Of a stretch of 55,704 nucleotides of DNA, positions 7,728-17,126 are shown in pieces (the stretch's first letter is position 1; each line of letters starts with the position of its first letter). A program made the position numbers and the translations under genes. The stretch is taken from IMG/VR virus record IMGVR_UViG_3300035698_020072, positions 1-55,704 of that record. One strand, written 5' to 3'. The DNA comes from a virus. The notes under the pieces are model-generated. The model was given only the letters and a program-made list of their open reading frames with translations. It searched no databases and was not told the origin of the DNA.

Positions 7728-9413
7728 TTAGGATATAATTTCAATCTTAAAATTGTTAACCTTTTTTGAACCGTTCAAAACCACATCCCTATACCTCTCT
7801 GATTCGTTTTTCAGGTTCATTATACCCCTAAATCTTTCTATCATTCCCTCTGGTGTTACCTTCTCGTCTGGCTTTTTCTTGTCAACATTGTATCCTGCCT
7901 TAAGAGACAAAACCATTCTGCTCTTCTGGTAGTCTGTTATTATGTCGTCGTTATTGAGAAAATTATCATGGCACCAGTCAACAAACTCTTCTGCACTGTT
8001 GGTGTGAGGTGCCTGATCTGCCTTTGGTTTTATGATACTAATAGGCGACTCCCACGTTTCTCCTACGGGATCAACTTCTATTTCGTCTATGATTTTCTCC
8101 CATGTTTCAATGGAGTTCTTCCAATTATAAATCTCTTCAGCACACTCTCGGGCTTCTCTACAAAGAGTGTCATTTTCCTTTTTTGGCATGGTAAGCGTAT
8201 CGTATATTTTATCAGCAAGGTCTTCTCTTGAGAACAAGCACCTGTAGAGCATCGACTGTTGTTCCGTAAAGAATCTCTCTATTTTCACGGGTATCCCGCC
8301 TCTGTGTCTGCGCTCTTCGTTGCCTATGTCCACAACCTGTTCTTCCATTGCCGAGTAGGGAGGAGCAATAACGGGAACACCACACGCCTTGAACTCTGCG
8401 ATTGCCATCTCCTGTCCACCAGCAGTTGCGAGTTGAACAGCAAGGTCAGCGCATTGCATTATCTTGGCAAGATGCTCTCTACTAACCCCACAGTTTATGT
8501 TCGGAAGGATGGCCGTCATTTGCTTACATCGCCTACACCTTGCTTGCATGCCACTGAAGTATGACGCAAACACGTGTCCGCACTTGGAACAAACGTATGT
8601 CATCATTACCTTGTGACTATATCCGCTCCTCATAATACACTCTGGTATATCCCACCCATTGTCCGGATAAGATGTGTGCAGGTAGAACACGAGGTTCTTG
8701 GCAAGCTCTGGATTTTTGTCCTTGTATTTTTCCACAAAGATGCCCATGGTCTCAAGAAAGTCTGGGAACAATTTTCGCATCTGGTTTCGTGAGACAAACG
8801 ATACGATTTTAAGATTTGGGTCTATTCCAAGTTCTTCTCTCAGCTTCCTCTTGTCTTCTGTGGGCTTAAACAGGTCCAACTCAACCCCTGCCTGTGCAAC
8901 TCCGGCAACGTTTATGCTGCCATTAGACTGATCCTCAATAACCTCTTTTCCAAAGTGGCTATATGTCAAAACCCTATCTACTCTTTTATATATGTCCATC
9001 CATTCGTCTCTCTGTGGATATGAGTCAATAGCTGGCATGACTATGTGCTTGAAAAACCTCCTGTATGGAGAGTTGGGTTGATAGGAAAAATACCAAGGGT
9101 CTCTCCAGTCAATCACTATGTCAGCTTTCCACTCTAAGGCTACCTTGTCAAAACAGGCTGCTCCGAACTGGTTGGCACGATTGGAGTTGTATATCGCCGT
9201 TGCCTCTTGATCTGACGGATGAGGGATTACGGGGAAGACCTTCCATGGCAAATCCCAGATTCGACTGTCTCCGGGCTTGCAGTATGCTGCCAATGACGCT
9301 ATTTCATACTTGTCTTTATCGAATAGTGCCGTTATGAGATTCTTTCCGTAGACGGCAAAGCCACTATTCAGTGCTGAAAACTCTGTGACAAAAAGGATTC
9401 TTTTTTTACGCAT
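7728..9413 (-). CDS. Large GT4 family glycosyltransferase with inserted zinc ribbon
   Basis: 561 residues, longer than the usual 350-400 for GT4. The N-terminus ILFVTEFSALNSGFAVYGKN is a GT-B opening. Midway is a four-Cys insert, CSKCGHVFASYF...CRRCK, that looks like a zinc ribbon. The later segment LATAGGQEMAIAEFKACGVP carries the GT4 Glu motif. About 100 extra C-terminal residues are of unknown function. The insert may position a substrate or partner; this is inference. It is followed closely by the next GT4 gene at 6596-7717. Confidence 0.9.
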   Translation of the reverse strand: MRKKRILFVTEFSALNSGFAVYGKNLITALFDKDKYEIASLAAYCKPGDSRIWDLPWKVFPVIPHPSDQEATAIYNSNRANQFGAACFDKVALEWKADIVIDWRDPWYFSYQPNSPYRRFFKHIVMPAIDSYPQRDEWMDIYKRVDRVLTYSHFGKEVIEDQSNGSINVAGVAQAGVELDLFKPTEDKRKLREELGIDPNLKIVSFVSRNQMRKLFPDFLETMGIFVEKYKDKNPELAKNLVFYLHTSYPDNGWDIPECIMRSGYSHKVMMTYVCSKCGHVFASYFSGMQARCRRCKQMTAILPNINCGVSREHLAKIMQCADLAVQLATAGGQEMAIAEFKACGVPVIAPPYSAMEEQVVDIGNEERRHRGGIPVKIERFFTEQQSMLYRCLFSREDLADKIYDTLTMPKKENDTLCREARECAEEIYNWKNSIETWEKIIDEIEVDPVGETWESPISIIKPKADQAPHTNSAEEFVDWCHDNFLNNDDIITDYQKSRMVLSLKAGYNVDKKKPDEKVTPEGMIERFRGIMNLKNESERYRDVVLNGSKKVNNFKIEIIS

Positions 9414-9459
9414 TTATGTTCTCCATAACAAATATATTAATTGTGTTCGTTGGTGTTTT

Positions 9460-9999
9460 TCACCATTTTTCAAGCACATCTTTTATACAGGTTGCGATGC
9501 GTTCAGAAGCATCTTTTACCGTAGTTTCTTTTAAACTGAAGGTATAGTTGTCGTCTGCAAGAAGCCCCAACGTGGCCATGGTTTTGATTCCACGATCACG
9601 GTCAGCCTTATTTGTCGAACCGTATCCCTTAATGACAACATTGACTATTGTTACTCCGTTCTGTTTTTCCAAATCCGTGGGGTTTATTGTGATAGTTACA
9701 TTAACCCATGCTCCCTTAGCTGTGTCCACGGCATAAAGACGCACTTGATTGTTTTCAACATCTGGAAGGTCTTCATCCATGGGTTCTTTTAGCCACTCTC
9801 CCATTTCAAGAGCAATTTCGTCATCATCCCCACAAACATCGAAGGTGCTACCTAAGACCTGCATGATAGGCATACACCCACTCGTGCTTTCTTTTCTTGA
9901 CGTCTTTGATATTTGCTTGAGAAACCTTACTTTGTCTTCATCGAGATCCATTTCAAACCCTGTCGTGCCATCACACCCTATTAGTTTTATAAGTATCAT
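9460..9999 (-). CDS. Hypothetical protein within glycosyltransferase block
   Basis: 179 residues, acidic, without any motif I can name. The N-terminal part is rich in Asp and Glu (DLDEDKVRF, CGDDDEIALEMGEW). The central part, WVNVTITINPTDLEKQNGVT, looks like alternating beta strands. No signal peptide or membrane segment is seen. The start at 9999 follows the stop of the preceding GT4 gene by 1 nt and has an AGGAG upstream. It might be an accessory protein for the glycosyltransferase block, but nothing in the sequence shows it. Confidence 0.75.
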   Translation of the reverse strand: MILIKLIGCDGTTGFEMDLDEDKVRFLKQISKTSRKESTSGCMPIMQVLGSTFDVCGDDDEIALEMGEWLKEPMDEDLPDVENNQVRLYAVDTAKGAWVNVTITINPTDLEKQNGVTIVNVVIKGYGSTNKADRDRGIKTMATLGLLADDNYTFSLKETTVKDASERIATCIKDVLEKW

Positions 10000-10000
10000 A

Positions 10001-11077
10001 TTATTCTCCTAAAATATTTATAAGTTTTTGCGCCGAAGCTTCCCAACTAAACTTTTTAGCCGTTTCAATTCCATACTCATTTAAGCGAGCCTTTTCTTTT
10101 ATTTCTTTGTATGTTTTTTTCAGTGCACCTATGATGTCTTTTTTCTCAAACTCACTCCATTGCCCACTGTTGGTTCTCTCTGGAAAAAACCATCTTCCAT
10201 CTTCTGCGACTTCTTTTCCGATTGGATATATTAAGTGAGAATTAGCATTACTACAAAACTCAGTATGAGCGGTATTATAACTTGAAATACACTGGAGTCC
10301 ACACGACATGGCTTCGAGAAGACATAGATTAAAACCCTCGGCTCTGCTTACTCCAATATAGATGTCATTGCAATTATATATATAGCACAAATCCTCTTGG
10401 GTATTCACCAAAGGATGAACGAACATCTTGTGCCCGAGTTTCAACGACTTAACAAAGCCAACCCAGTCTGTCATCTCTTCCATCTTAAGAAAGGGGTTGT
10501 GGGTATAGAAGTGCAACTCAACATCATCAAACGGAGTAAAGGCAGCGGAGAAACATTCTGCAATCTCTTTGTGCATCTTCCTCTTCTCAAGCTTCCCCCC
10601 GCACATATATTTTACCGTATTTGGGCTTCTGTTCTCAACCGTTGGCATGAACACACTCCTATCTACTCCAAGTGGAACCACATGGGCAGACTTGTTGGTT
10701 CTATTCTCTATGACCCTCTTAGCCCACTCCGAGCAAACAATTATGTTCTGTGCTGAGTTCAGTTGGTGCAACTCGTTATCCCCAAAATTATCAAGCTCAA
10801 AAATGGGAAAAGCATAGTGATCTCCCTTCCCTACGTATTGAGCCAAGTCAAACTGATGCCATATTCTCACGCAGGGTGCAAGATTCCAATATGAGTTTCT
10901 TCCCCTGTCTACCATTCTCATTATGTGGTTGCGGTCAGACTGTTTGTTGAACTCCATGTTCGGTCCTATGGGAAAGAGAGACACGTTAGCGCCCTCTTTT
11001 TCAAGAGCAATGCAAAGATTAGTCGTAACCACACCATATGATAGCTTGTTAATTGGACCTATTATGTTAATAAGCAT
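10001..11077 (-). CDS. GT4 family glycosyltransferase
   Basis: 358 residues. The N-terminus INIIGPINKLSYGVVTTNL has the GT-B Gly-rich loop. The C-terminal domain shows YMCGGKLEKRKMHKEI, then IGVSRAEGFNLCLLEAMSCG, the classic E-x7-E motif with two Glu that hold the nucleotide sugar. The length is normal for GT4. This is the clearest canonical GT4 of the block. It is the first of the block in transcription order, following a short cysteine-rich gene. Confidence 0.94.
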   Translation of the reverse strand: MLINIIGPINKLSYGVVTTNLCIALEKEGANVSLFPIGPNMEFNKQSDRNHIMRMVDRGRNSYWNLAPCVRIWHQFDLAQYVGKGDHYAFPIFELDNFGDNELHQLNSAQNIIVCSEWAKRVIENRTNKSAHVVPLGVDRSVFMPTVENRSPNTVKYMCGGKLEKRKMHKEIAECFSAAFTPFDDVELHFYTHNPFLKMEEMTDWVGFVKSLKLGHKMFVHPLVNTQEDLCYIYNCNDIYIGVSRAEGFNLCLLEAMSCGLQCISSYNTAHTEFCSNANSHLIYPIGKEVAEDGRWFFPERTNSGQWSEFEKKDIIGALKKTYKEIKEKARLNEYGIETAKKFSWEASAQKLINILGE

Positions 11078-11085
11078 TTTTGCTC

Positions 11086-11301
11086 CTATTCATCGTTCCA
11101 ACACGAACATGGATATGTTGTATTCCAGCAATGTTGACAAATATTATCTAAATTCTTTAAAACAGTTATAATTTGTCCATCTGTGAGACCATCATCTCTT
11201 AGTCTGTTTGTAAATAATGATTCGCCTCCACCAGAATTAGTTCTGTTCCAATCAATGATTGTATTTCTGTTCTGAACAATAATATCATGTTCTATTGACA
11301 T
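11086..11301 (-). CDS. Small protein with C-terminal Cys motif
   Basis: 71 residues. The start ATG 11301 shares one base with the TGA of the polymerase gene (TGATG), and GGGAGGTG lies upstream; the frame could begin two codons earlier but lacks a site. The C-terminus reads CQHCWNTTYPCSCWNDE, a four-Cys cluster that could bind zinc. The first half has no recognised motif. Tight coupling to dnaE suggests co-translation, but no function can be assigned. Confidence 0.75.
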   Translation of the reverse strand: MSIEHDIIVQNRNTIIDWNRTNSGGGESLFTNRLRDDGLTDGQIITVLKNLDNICQHCWNTTYPCSCWNDE

Positions 11302-14300
11302 CAACACACCTCCCTAATTGTATTCGCCATAATCCCTCTGTCGTTTTTCTTGCAGTTTATTATTAGTAGTTCCTTGCCAATATCCCTGAGACAATTGTTC
11401 TTATAACAGGCTTCTGAGAACACGCTTGGGAACACGACCATATCAAGTTCGTATGTATTGTCGGTTATGGTAATGAAGGCCATTTCCTGTCCGGGGTTTC
11501 TGCCAGTCTTCGTTTTTGTTTTGCGCATGCTCTTAAGGTATCCCCTCACGGTCATGTATTCATCTTCTGGTGCTCTGAAGGCATCAAGACAAGTATGCGT
11601 TATCGACGGGTCGTCGTCAGTCAGGGCTTCATCCATAGATAGGGATATGCCAAGCGTTAGTTCTTCCATCTCTCGATATACGTCAACCAATATGTCCTCA
11701 TCTCGTATTGATTCTATCTCCTTCGCTGCACTTCCATACTTCTTGTGTCCCTTTATGGAGTCTATGCCTTTTCTTATCTCGCCCTTAAACGTTCTTATAA
11801 ACAGGTCGTAGTCCTTATCGGTCATTCCGTTCAACAGGGCATGCTCGGCTATCATAACCCTTCTGTTCATCTCGCAGTCGTCAAAAGCTCCAGATTTTAT
11901 CAACGACTCAACGATATTCTTGTTCAGCTTATAGTTCAGGAGACGAGGCAAGATTCTATACCAGTTGGTGTCTACGAACTTAATCTCCGACATCTTTTTT
12001 ATGTTAGCCTTGCCTAAACCTTTTACATGGGACAACCCGAACCTTATCTTGTTTTCTTCTACGGCAAACTCTTTGTTCCCGAGGAACACACTGGGCGGCA
12101 AAACCTTTATGTCAAACAGCCTTGCGTCATTTACGAGGTTGCTGATTTCCTCCAAGGGTTTTTGTTTCAAGTAAGAACACGACAACCAAGTCAGGTAAAA
12201 CACTTCCGGATACCTAAACTTTATATACGCGCTTTGATAACCCAACATGGCATATGCCATCGAGTGACTGAGATTAAAAGCATATCTTGCTGATTTTTCT
12301 ATGTTCTCAAATATAACCGTAGCAGAGTTTTCATCAATGGAGTTTTTTATACATCCTTCGATGAATTTTGGTTTCAATTTTTTCATCAGGTCTATTTTTT
12401 TCTTACCAATGGCTTCTCGCAACCTATCTGCTTCGACGAGAGTAAATCCGGCGAGCTTCTGGGCTATCTTGAGAATCTGCTCCTGGAACACAACAACCGA
12501 ATATGTTTCCTCGGTTATCTCCTTTAGTTGTGGAACAATATAGTATGGTTCTTCCTCTCGGTTCTTAACCCTGACATACCTATCTGTTTCACCACAGTCA
12601 ATACATCCGGGCCTAATGAGTGCAACCGTTGCCGAAAGTTCTCGGAGGTTCTTGGGTTTTATTTTCTTCACCCACCTTTGAGCAAAGCTCGTCTCTAACT
12701 GAAATACTCCGTGTGTGTTGCCCTCACTAATCATCGCATAAACGTATTCGTCTTCCATGGGAATATCATTTATATCAAACTTTGGTTCAACTTTTCTTAT
12801 CTCGGTTTGAGCTTTATCAAAAGCAGTTAGGAGCTTTAGTCCAAGCAGGTCAACCTTTGCTCCTCCGCACTTCTCACAGTCGTTCATCTCGAAACCCGTG
12901 ATGTAGCACTTACCCTTGGCATCCCACACGAGGGGAATCTTGTTTGTTATGGGTTGATCCATTATGATCACGCCAGCGGCATGTGTTCCCTGAGACTTCT
13001 TTATGCCCTCAAGTTTTTGTGCTAAGAGAAACTCCTTCTTGTATTCTCCTGAAGCCATTCTCGCTATGTCTTGTGAAAACTCTATTGCCTTTTCTAGTGT
13101 ATAGTCGTCTCCCTTTAATTCATCATCTGGGAATCCCTTTGTTATGCTGTTTGATATGGAAGCCGGATGCCCACTTATTCTAAACACGTCTTTGAGAGCC
13201 GCCTTTGCTTTTAATGAACCAAACGTACATATCTTCGCAACCTTGTCTGCTCCGTATGTCTCTTTTATATATTCGGCAACCTCGTCTCGCCGTTCTGCAT
13301 CGAAGTCAATGTCAATGTCGGGTAGCTTTACTCTCTCTTTGGAAAGCCGTCCTTCGTTGAGGAATCTCTCAAATATTAGCTCATACTTAATGGGATCAAT
13401 GTTCGTTATTCCGACGAGATAACATAGCAAAGATCCTCCAGCCGACCCTCTACCGGCTCCCGTCATAATTTTTTGTTCTCTCGCCCATCTGGTATAATCG
13501 CTAACAACCAAAAAATAATCAGAAAGTTTATAGTCGCTTATGATTTTAAATTCTTTTAGGAGCCTGTCAATATATTCTTCTTTGTTTTCAAGCTTGTCTA
13601 TTCCCCTATCCATAAACCCTTTTTGGCACAAGTAATATAGATATTTGTCGTTGTCGTTACTTATTTTCTTGATAGACGCATTCTCGTTTCTGTCAAAGTC
13701 TTTCGGGATACTGAACTTTGGAAGACAGGGTTTATCAAGTTCTATCTCGACGTTGCATCTGTCTGCTATCTTTACCGTATTTGCTATCTCTTCTTCAGTG
13801 AACCCCTTAGCTGTCATGTCTTCGTGAGAGTGTATGTAATATTGGCTGTTGTCGTTAAAGAGAACGCTCTCTCCGGCTTGAACCTTTTCTCTTCGCCTAT
13901 CAAGTGTGTCTCTTGTCTGAATGGTAATGAGGGCTTCGTGTGCGTAAAAGTCGTTTTGCCTGGGGAAGTGGGAGTCGTCTGTTGGGATTACCGGGACACC
14001 TGTTTCTTTGCTGATCTCCCTCATGCAGTCTCTTACGACAGTCTGTGCAATCATCCCGCTATTCTGTGCCTCAAGGTAGAAGTTTCCCTCACCAAAGATG
14101 TCCACGCACCTTTTTGTTTCCCTTATGCCTATCTCAAGCCAATCTGGTTCTAATCTTCTCTTAACGAACTCCACATCCTTGGCTTCCGTAGCCTCCCCAA
14201 ATCCCTCTTTCGTGAATAACTTCCGAGCAATAACACCAACAATACATGCACTGCTACCGATTATGCCATCAGTAAGTCCAACGAGTCTCTCAAGGTTTAG

Positions 14301-14651
14301 TCTTGGGTTGTAATAGAAGTGGTCCTTATTGTTTGACTCCGTTATTATCTTCAACAGGTTTTCCCACCCCTGATTGTCGTGTGCCCATATGACCAAGTGC
14401 ATGAGCTTTCTGTTTCCTTCGTTCTTTACCGTTGCGTCTTGCTCACAAATTCCTATCTCGCAACCAAGTATGGGCTTAATACCGGCTTTCTTGGCTTTGT
14501 CGTAAAGACTTATGAGGTTTCCTACTCGATAGTGATCGGTGATGGCAATAGCAGGAGCACCTATTTCCTTTGCCCGGCTTACTATGTCATCAACTCTTGA
14601 GAGTCCATCAAGTAGGCTCGCGTCAGAGTGTGTGTGTAGGGGTACATACAT
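11301..14651 (-). CDS. dnaE: DNA polymerase III alpha subunit (C-family, DnaE type)
   Basis: 1116 residues, the replicative polymerase that extends primers in the bacterial replisome. The N-terminal PHP domain begins YVPLHTHSDASLLDG, with HTHSD and ITDHYRV (about residues 6-42). The palm has GAGRGSAGG (398-406) and PDIDIDFD (444-451) with the catalytic Asp pair. The C-terminal OB-fold (about 1030-1110) includes TVRGYLKSMRK and GQEMAFITITD. No 3'-5' exonuclease domain insert is evident. Most large phages use family A or B polymerases, so a bacterial-type C-family enzyme is less common. It starts a compact group with the primase and helicase genes. Confidence 0.97.
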   Translation of the reverse strand: MYVPLHTHSDASLLDGLSRVDDIVSRAKEIGAPAIAITDHYRVGNLISLYDKAKKAGIKPILGCEIGICEQDATVKNEGNRKLMHLVIWAHDNQGWENLLKIITESNNKDHFYYNPRLNLERLVGLTDGIIGSSACIVGVIARKLFTKEGFGEATEAKDVEFVKRRLEPDWLEIGIRETKRCVDIFGEGNFYLEAQNSGMIAQTVVRDCMREISKETGVPVIPTDDSHFPRQNDFYAHEALITIQTRDTLDRRREKVQAGESVLFNDNSQYYIHSHEDMTAKGFTEEEIANTVKIADRCNVEIELDKPCLPKFSIPKDFDRNENASIKKISNDNDKYLYYLCQKGFMDRGIDKLENKEEYIDRLLKEFKIISDYKLSDYFLVVSDYTRWAREQKIMTGAGRGSAGGSLLCYLVGITNIDPIKYELIFERFLNEGRLSKERVKLPDIDIDFDAERRDEVAEYIKETYGADKVAKICTFGSLKAKAALKDVFRISGHPASISNSITKGFPDDELKGDDYTLEKAIEFSQDIARMASGEYKKEFLLAQKLEGIKKSQGTHAAGVIIMDQPITNKIPLVWDAKGKCYITGFEMNDCEKCGGAKVDLLGLKLLTAFDKAQTEIRKVEPKFDINDIPMEDEYVYAMISEGNTHGVFQLETSFAQRWVKKIKPKNLRELSATVALIRPGCIDCGETDRYVRVKNREEEPYYIVPQLKEITEETYSVVVFQEQILKIAQKLAGFTLVEADRLREAIGKKKIDLMKKLKPKFIEGCIKNSIDENSATVIFENIEKSARYAFNLSHSMAYAMLGYQSAYIKFRYPEVFYLTWLSCSYLKQKPLEEISNLVNDARLFDIKVLPPSVFLGNKEFAVEENKIRFGLSHVKGLGKANIKKMSEIKFVDTNWYRILPRLLNYKLNKNIVESLIKSGAFDDCEMNRRVMIAEHALLNGMTDKDYDLFIRTFKGEIRKGIDSIKGHKKYGSAAKEIESIRDEDILVDVYREMEELTLGISLSMDEALTDDDPSITHTCLDAFRAPEDEYMTVRGYLKSMRKTKTKTGRNPGQEMAFITITDNTYELDMVVFPSVFSEACYKNNCLRDIGKELLIINCKKNDRGIMANTIREVC

Positions 14652-14666
14652 TATCCATTGCTCCTT

Positions 14667-14915
14667 CTATTCAATATAGGCCCATTTGGTAGGATCATGT
14701 TCAATAAGTGAATAGTTTGTGCCATTAAACAAAGCCCAGCTACTACCACCATCCCTTACTTCAGAAGAAATAGCAGACATATACATGTCATCATGACCCA
14801 TCCACTTAACAACACACTTTTGTTTGTTAAAAACTGCTAATATTTCTGTCCCATCTTTTGGTGGATTTTTCTTTTTCCACTTAAGACCACAAGACTTTAT
14901 GTTCTTTTTCATCAT
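14667..14915 (-). CDS. Small hypothetical protein (DUF551-like pattern)
   Basis: 82 residues. The motif KKKNPPKDGTEILAVF near the N-terminus and a C-terminal WAYIE give the pattern W..P..G..I...W that I associate with DUF551-like phage proteins; this match is by pattern only. ATG 14915 overlaps the stop of the HNH gene in an ATGATGA string, with AAGGA upstream. Function unknown; possibly a soluble modulator. Confidence 0.6.
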   Translation of the reverse strand: MMKKNIKSCGLKWKKKNPPKDGTEILAVFNKQKCVVKWMGHDDMYMSAISSEVRDGGSSWALFNGTNYSLIEHDPTKWAYIE

Positions 14916-15166
14916 TTTTTCCTTAAAATTTTTCTTGTCAAGATTGGGATATACATTTCTTCTTTCCCAATTGTTTTTCTATGACATCTCCAACAAAGTG
15001 TCGCGCCATTACTTACGATGAACATGAATTCGGGATACTTTCCTTTTGGTCGTATGTGGTGTGGCTTAATAGAACGCTTTGATCCACACAAGACACACTT
15101 ACGACCATCCCTATCAAATACGCCCTTGCGCCATATCCTATGTTGTCTTGTTTGGCTATAGTCCAT
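14912..15166 (-). CDS. HNH endonuclease family protein
   Basis: 84 residues from ATG 15166, preceded by GGAAAG. The core is CVLCGSKRSIKPHHIRPKGK, followed by ATLCWRCHRKT. This has a zinc-binding CxxC, a HH dipeptide for metal and catalysis, and a second CxxC, the classic HNH layout. Small HNH proteins in phages act as homing-type nickases or packaging-associated nucleases. It lies between the polymerase gene and a zinc-ribbon gene, where either a homing origin or a repair role is possible. Confidence 0.9.
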   Translation of the reverse strand: MDYSQTRQHRIWRKGVFDRDGRKCVLCGSKRSIKPHHIRPKGKYPEFMFIVSNGATLCWRCHRKTIGKEEMYIPILTRKILRKK

Positions 15167-15656
15167 CTTCTTTCCAGTCTTGTATGTCTTCGACTTCTGC
15201 AACTATGAATCCATAGAGCGTTAGTTCGTCATCTAAAACAATATTGTTTTTCCAGTCGCCAATAACTGTTTCAAGATAATCTCCATATTCACTGTAAACA
15301 TTGTCCATTAATCTTATGAGACTACGAAGATTTGCTTTGGTTTTACAATTATCAATGGCCCTCCTTATTTTTTCTATTTCTTTTTTACTAATAGGCTCAA
15401 GACAATCTACACAAACATCTGTTCCTTCATAGTCAGAAGCATATTTGGTTTCTTCTAATAGGGGTTTGTTACAGCACTCACAAAATCCGAGCACATACTC
15501 TTCGTCAATTGAGTAGGCGCTATATCCAAGTTTAAACATGACATCAATTGTGTTCTTAATACTTTCCGTGGTTTTTTCAACGATTATTTTTTTACTTTTC
15601 GTCCTGGTGAAAACTATTTCTACTTCATTCGGACCTTTTTTCTTTCCAATACTCAT
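15156..15656 (-). CDS. Hypothetical protein with zinc-binding Cys pairs
   Basis: 166 residues. ATG 15656 with GGAAGGG upstream is preferred over GTG 15659; the start lies in the last 30 nt of the nuclease gene. A four-Cys region CECCNKPL...CVDCLEPIS sits near residues 58-90. The C-terminal half is acidic and helical with a closing VAEVEDIQDW. I do not recognise a family. Its position between the PD-(D/E)XK nuclease and HNH genes hints at a DNA-processing role, unproven. Confidence 0.7.
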   Translation of the reverse strand: MSIGKKKGPNEVEIVFTRTKSKKIIVEKTTESIKNTIDVMFKLGYSAYSIDEEYVLGFCECCNKPLLEETKYASDYEGTDVCVDCLEPISKKEIEKIRRAIDNCKTKANLRSLIRLMDNVYSEYGDYLETVIGDWKNNIVLDDELTLYGFIVAEVEDIQDWKEDGL

Positions 15657-16410
15657 CACATTTTTCCCTTCCTATACAAAACCTGTTACATTTCCAACTT
15701 TTCTTCCTGTCTGGACTATTATTGTTCCTAATCTCGTTATAGTAACGATACAAATACTTTATCGTGTTAATTCTTTGTAAGTCCGTGAAAGCTAAGGTGA
15801 TAGGACTTTTTCTAAGGTAATACATGGTGTTAATGACGTTCTTGTCTGGGTGTAGGAATGACGCAACAAGGTCATAAATCCTTATCTGGCAGTCATTTGT
15901 GTTCAGTTCGTCAAACTTTTTCATCCCCTTGCCTGTCTTCCAGTCTATAACTTCCAACGTCTTTTCCGACAGGTCTCCCATAAAATCTATGAAGCCATGC
16001 ATCTTCAACAGCGATTCGTCATCACTGAACCCTTCTGAAATCGTCATAGAGGCATCTACGGTGAGCCTGAATGGCGTTTCGACGGTCTTGTTGTCCATTT
16101 GCATTACGCTGGCAAAGTCGTCGCTTAAAATGAATTTCTGGACCCATCCCGAACACTCCTCCTGATCTTCCTTTGATAGTTCGTTTCCTATTCTATTATA
16201 CAGTTCTAATAGCAAAATGTCAACTTCTTTTTTAGAAAATATATCAATCTTCCCACTGATCCCGTTTTCCATAACCTCATGGAACACTTTTCCCTTTCTT
16301 GCGGCGGGACCGGCTTCGTCCTTAAGTCCCTTCTCATAAGTGAGGTAATAGGCGAACGGGCACATTATGTATTTGTTAAGACGAGATGCTGATATGTATT
16401 CGATTTTCAT
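15625..16410 (-). CDS. PD-(D/E)XK nuclease, RecB/Cas4-like with probable Fe-S cluster
   Basis: 261 residues. Nuclease motifs in order: GKVFHEVME (His44), MHGFIDFMGD (Asp142) and VIDWKTGKG (Asp156 and Lys158). A cysteine at Cys17 and a C-terminal triple C-N-R-F-C-x5-C (241, 245, 251) match the four-Cys Fe-S arrangement of Cas4 and AddB nucleases. Such enzymes resect or trim DNA ends with 5' polarity. It lies between dNMP kinase and HNH genes in the replication block. It starts at an ATGA overlap with the kinase gene. A consensus promoter lies within the gene. Confidence 0.92.
   Translation of the reverse strand: MKIEYISASRLNKYIMCPFAYYLTYEKGLKDEAGPAARKGKVFHEVMENGISGKIDIFSKKEVDILLLELYNRIGNELSKEDQEECSGWVQKFILSDDFASVMQMDNKTVETPFRLTVDASMTISEGFSDDESLLKMHGFIDFMGDLSEKTLEVIDWKTGKGMKKFDELNTNDCQIRIYDLVASFLHPDKNVINTMYYLRKSPITLAFTDLQRINTIKYLYRYYNEIRNNNSPDRKKSWKCNRFCIGREKCDEYWKEKRSE
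16195..16223 (-). promoter_or_regulatory. Promoter inside the nuclease gene
   Basis: Reading the minus strand, TTGACA (16223-16218), a 17-nt spacer and TATAAT (16200-16195) are followed by AGAATAGG. The downstream match to the other promoters (TATAATAGAATAG) is exact. The bases also encode in-frame residues VDILLLELYNRIG. If used, it would transcribe the downstream zinc, HNH and polymerase genes independently of the upstream unit. Confidence 0.6.
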
Positions 16411-17126
16411 TTTTTCTCACCATATATTCTTAGGAAAAGCTTCCTGATTTCTTCTCTAAACATGCCTATGCCCATATTCGCGTTGTCTATTACGTAACAC
16501 CTGTCTTTGGTGAAGTCATAATCATCAAGAGCGGTTTCACTTAGGTGTGTGTCGTTACCTGGATTTCGTGTCAGCCTGACGACCACGCCACCATTATCAA
16601 GTATGGCATCAACCTCGTTTGGGAATCTTATATCGGAAACAAGAGACAGAGGAACACTCTCCCCACCTATCTGGTTCATTAGGCCATCAACCCATGCGTC
16701 TCCATAAAACCTCCTGACGAAATCAGTTCCGAAAACCTGCAAGACCTCACGTGCTGTCATATAGCCTTTCTTCAAATCGTCAATACCAGCGAACCACATT
16801 TTGCTATCATACATGCTTGTCCAAAACACTATTTCACTTTCTCTTGCCTGTTTAACCAACTCCTGACCTACTATGTTTGATTGATCTGAGTATTTCCACC
16901 TGATGTAATGTCCCATGTTTTCCCACTTAATGTCTGTTTTATATGTTTCCTTGCCGTTTTCCGAATACATAATGTCTATGGGGATATTAAAGTGCTTACT
17001 ACAAAAGGTTTTTAACGAATCGGCAAAGGAAAATATTTTTGTCGGAATAAGAGACTCATCAATTATTGCGTCGCAAGCGGTATTCTTCCCACCCTGTTTT
17101 TTAGCCGTAAAACCTACTAAGAGCAT
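16407..17126 (-). CDS. Deoxynucleoside monophosphate kinase
   Basis: 239 residues. The N-terminal P-loop LVGFTAKKQGGKNTACD is close to the T4 gp1-like dNMP kinase form, with GK-N-T in place of GK-D/S-T. The segment REVLQVFGTDFVRRFYGDAW matches the family's central helix, and the later SDIRFPNEV is the typical lid region. The enzyme phosphorylates dNMPs to dNDPs. Translation starts at the end of the primase gene, with GGGAG upstream. The Asn in the P-loop is a substitution worth noting, but it leaves the lysine and threonine in place. Confidence 0.88.
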   Translation of the reverse strand: MLLVGFTAKKQGGKNTACDAIIDESLIPTKIFSFADSLKTFCSKHFNIPIDIMYSENGKETYKTDIKWENMGHYIRWKYSDQSNIVGQELVKQARESEIVFWTSMYDSKMWFAGIDDLKKGYMTAREVLQVFGTDFVRRFYGDAWVDGLMNQIGGESVPLSLVSDIRFPNEVDAILDNGGVVVRLTRNPGNDTHLSETALDDYDFTKDRCYVIDNANMGIGMFREEIRKLFLRIYGEKK

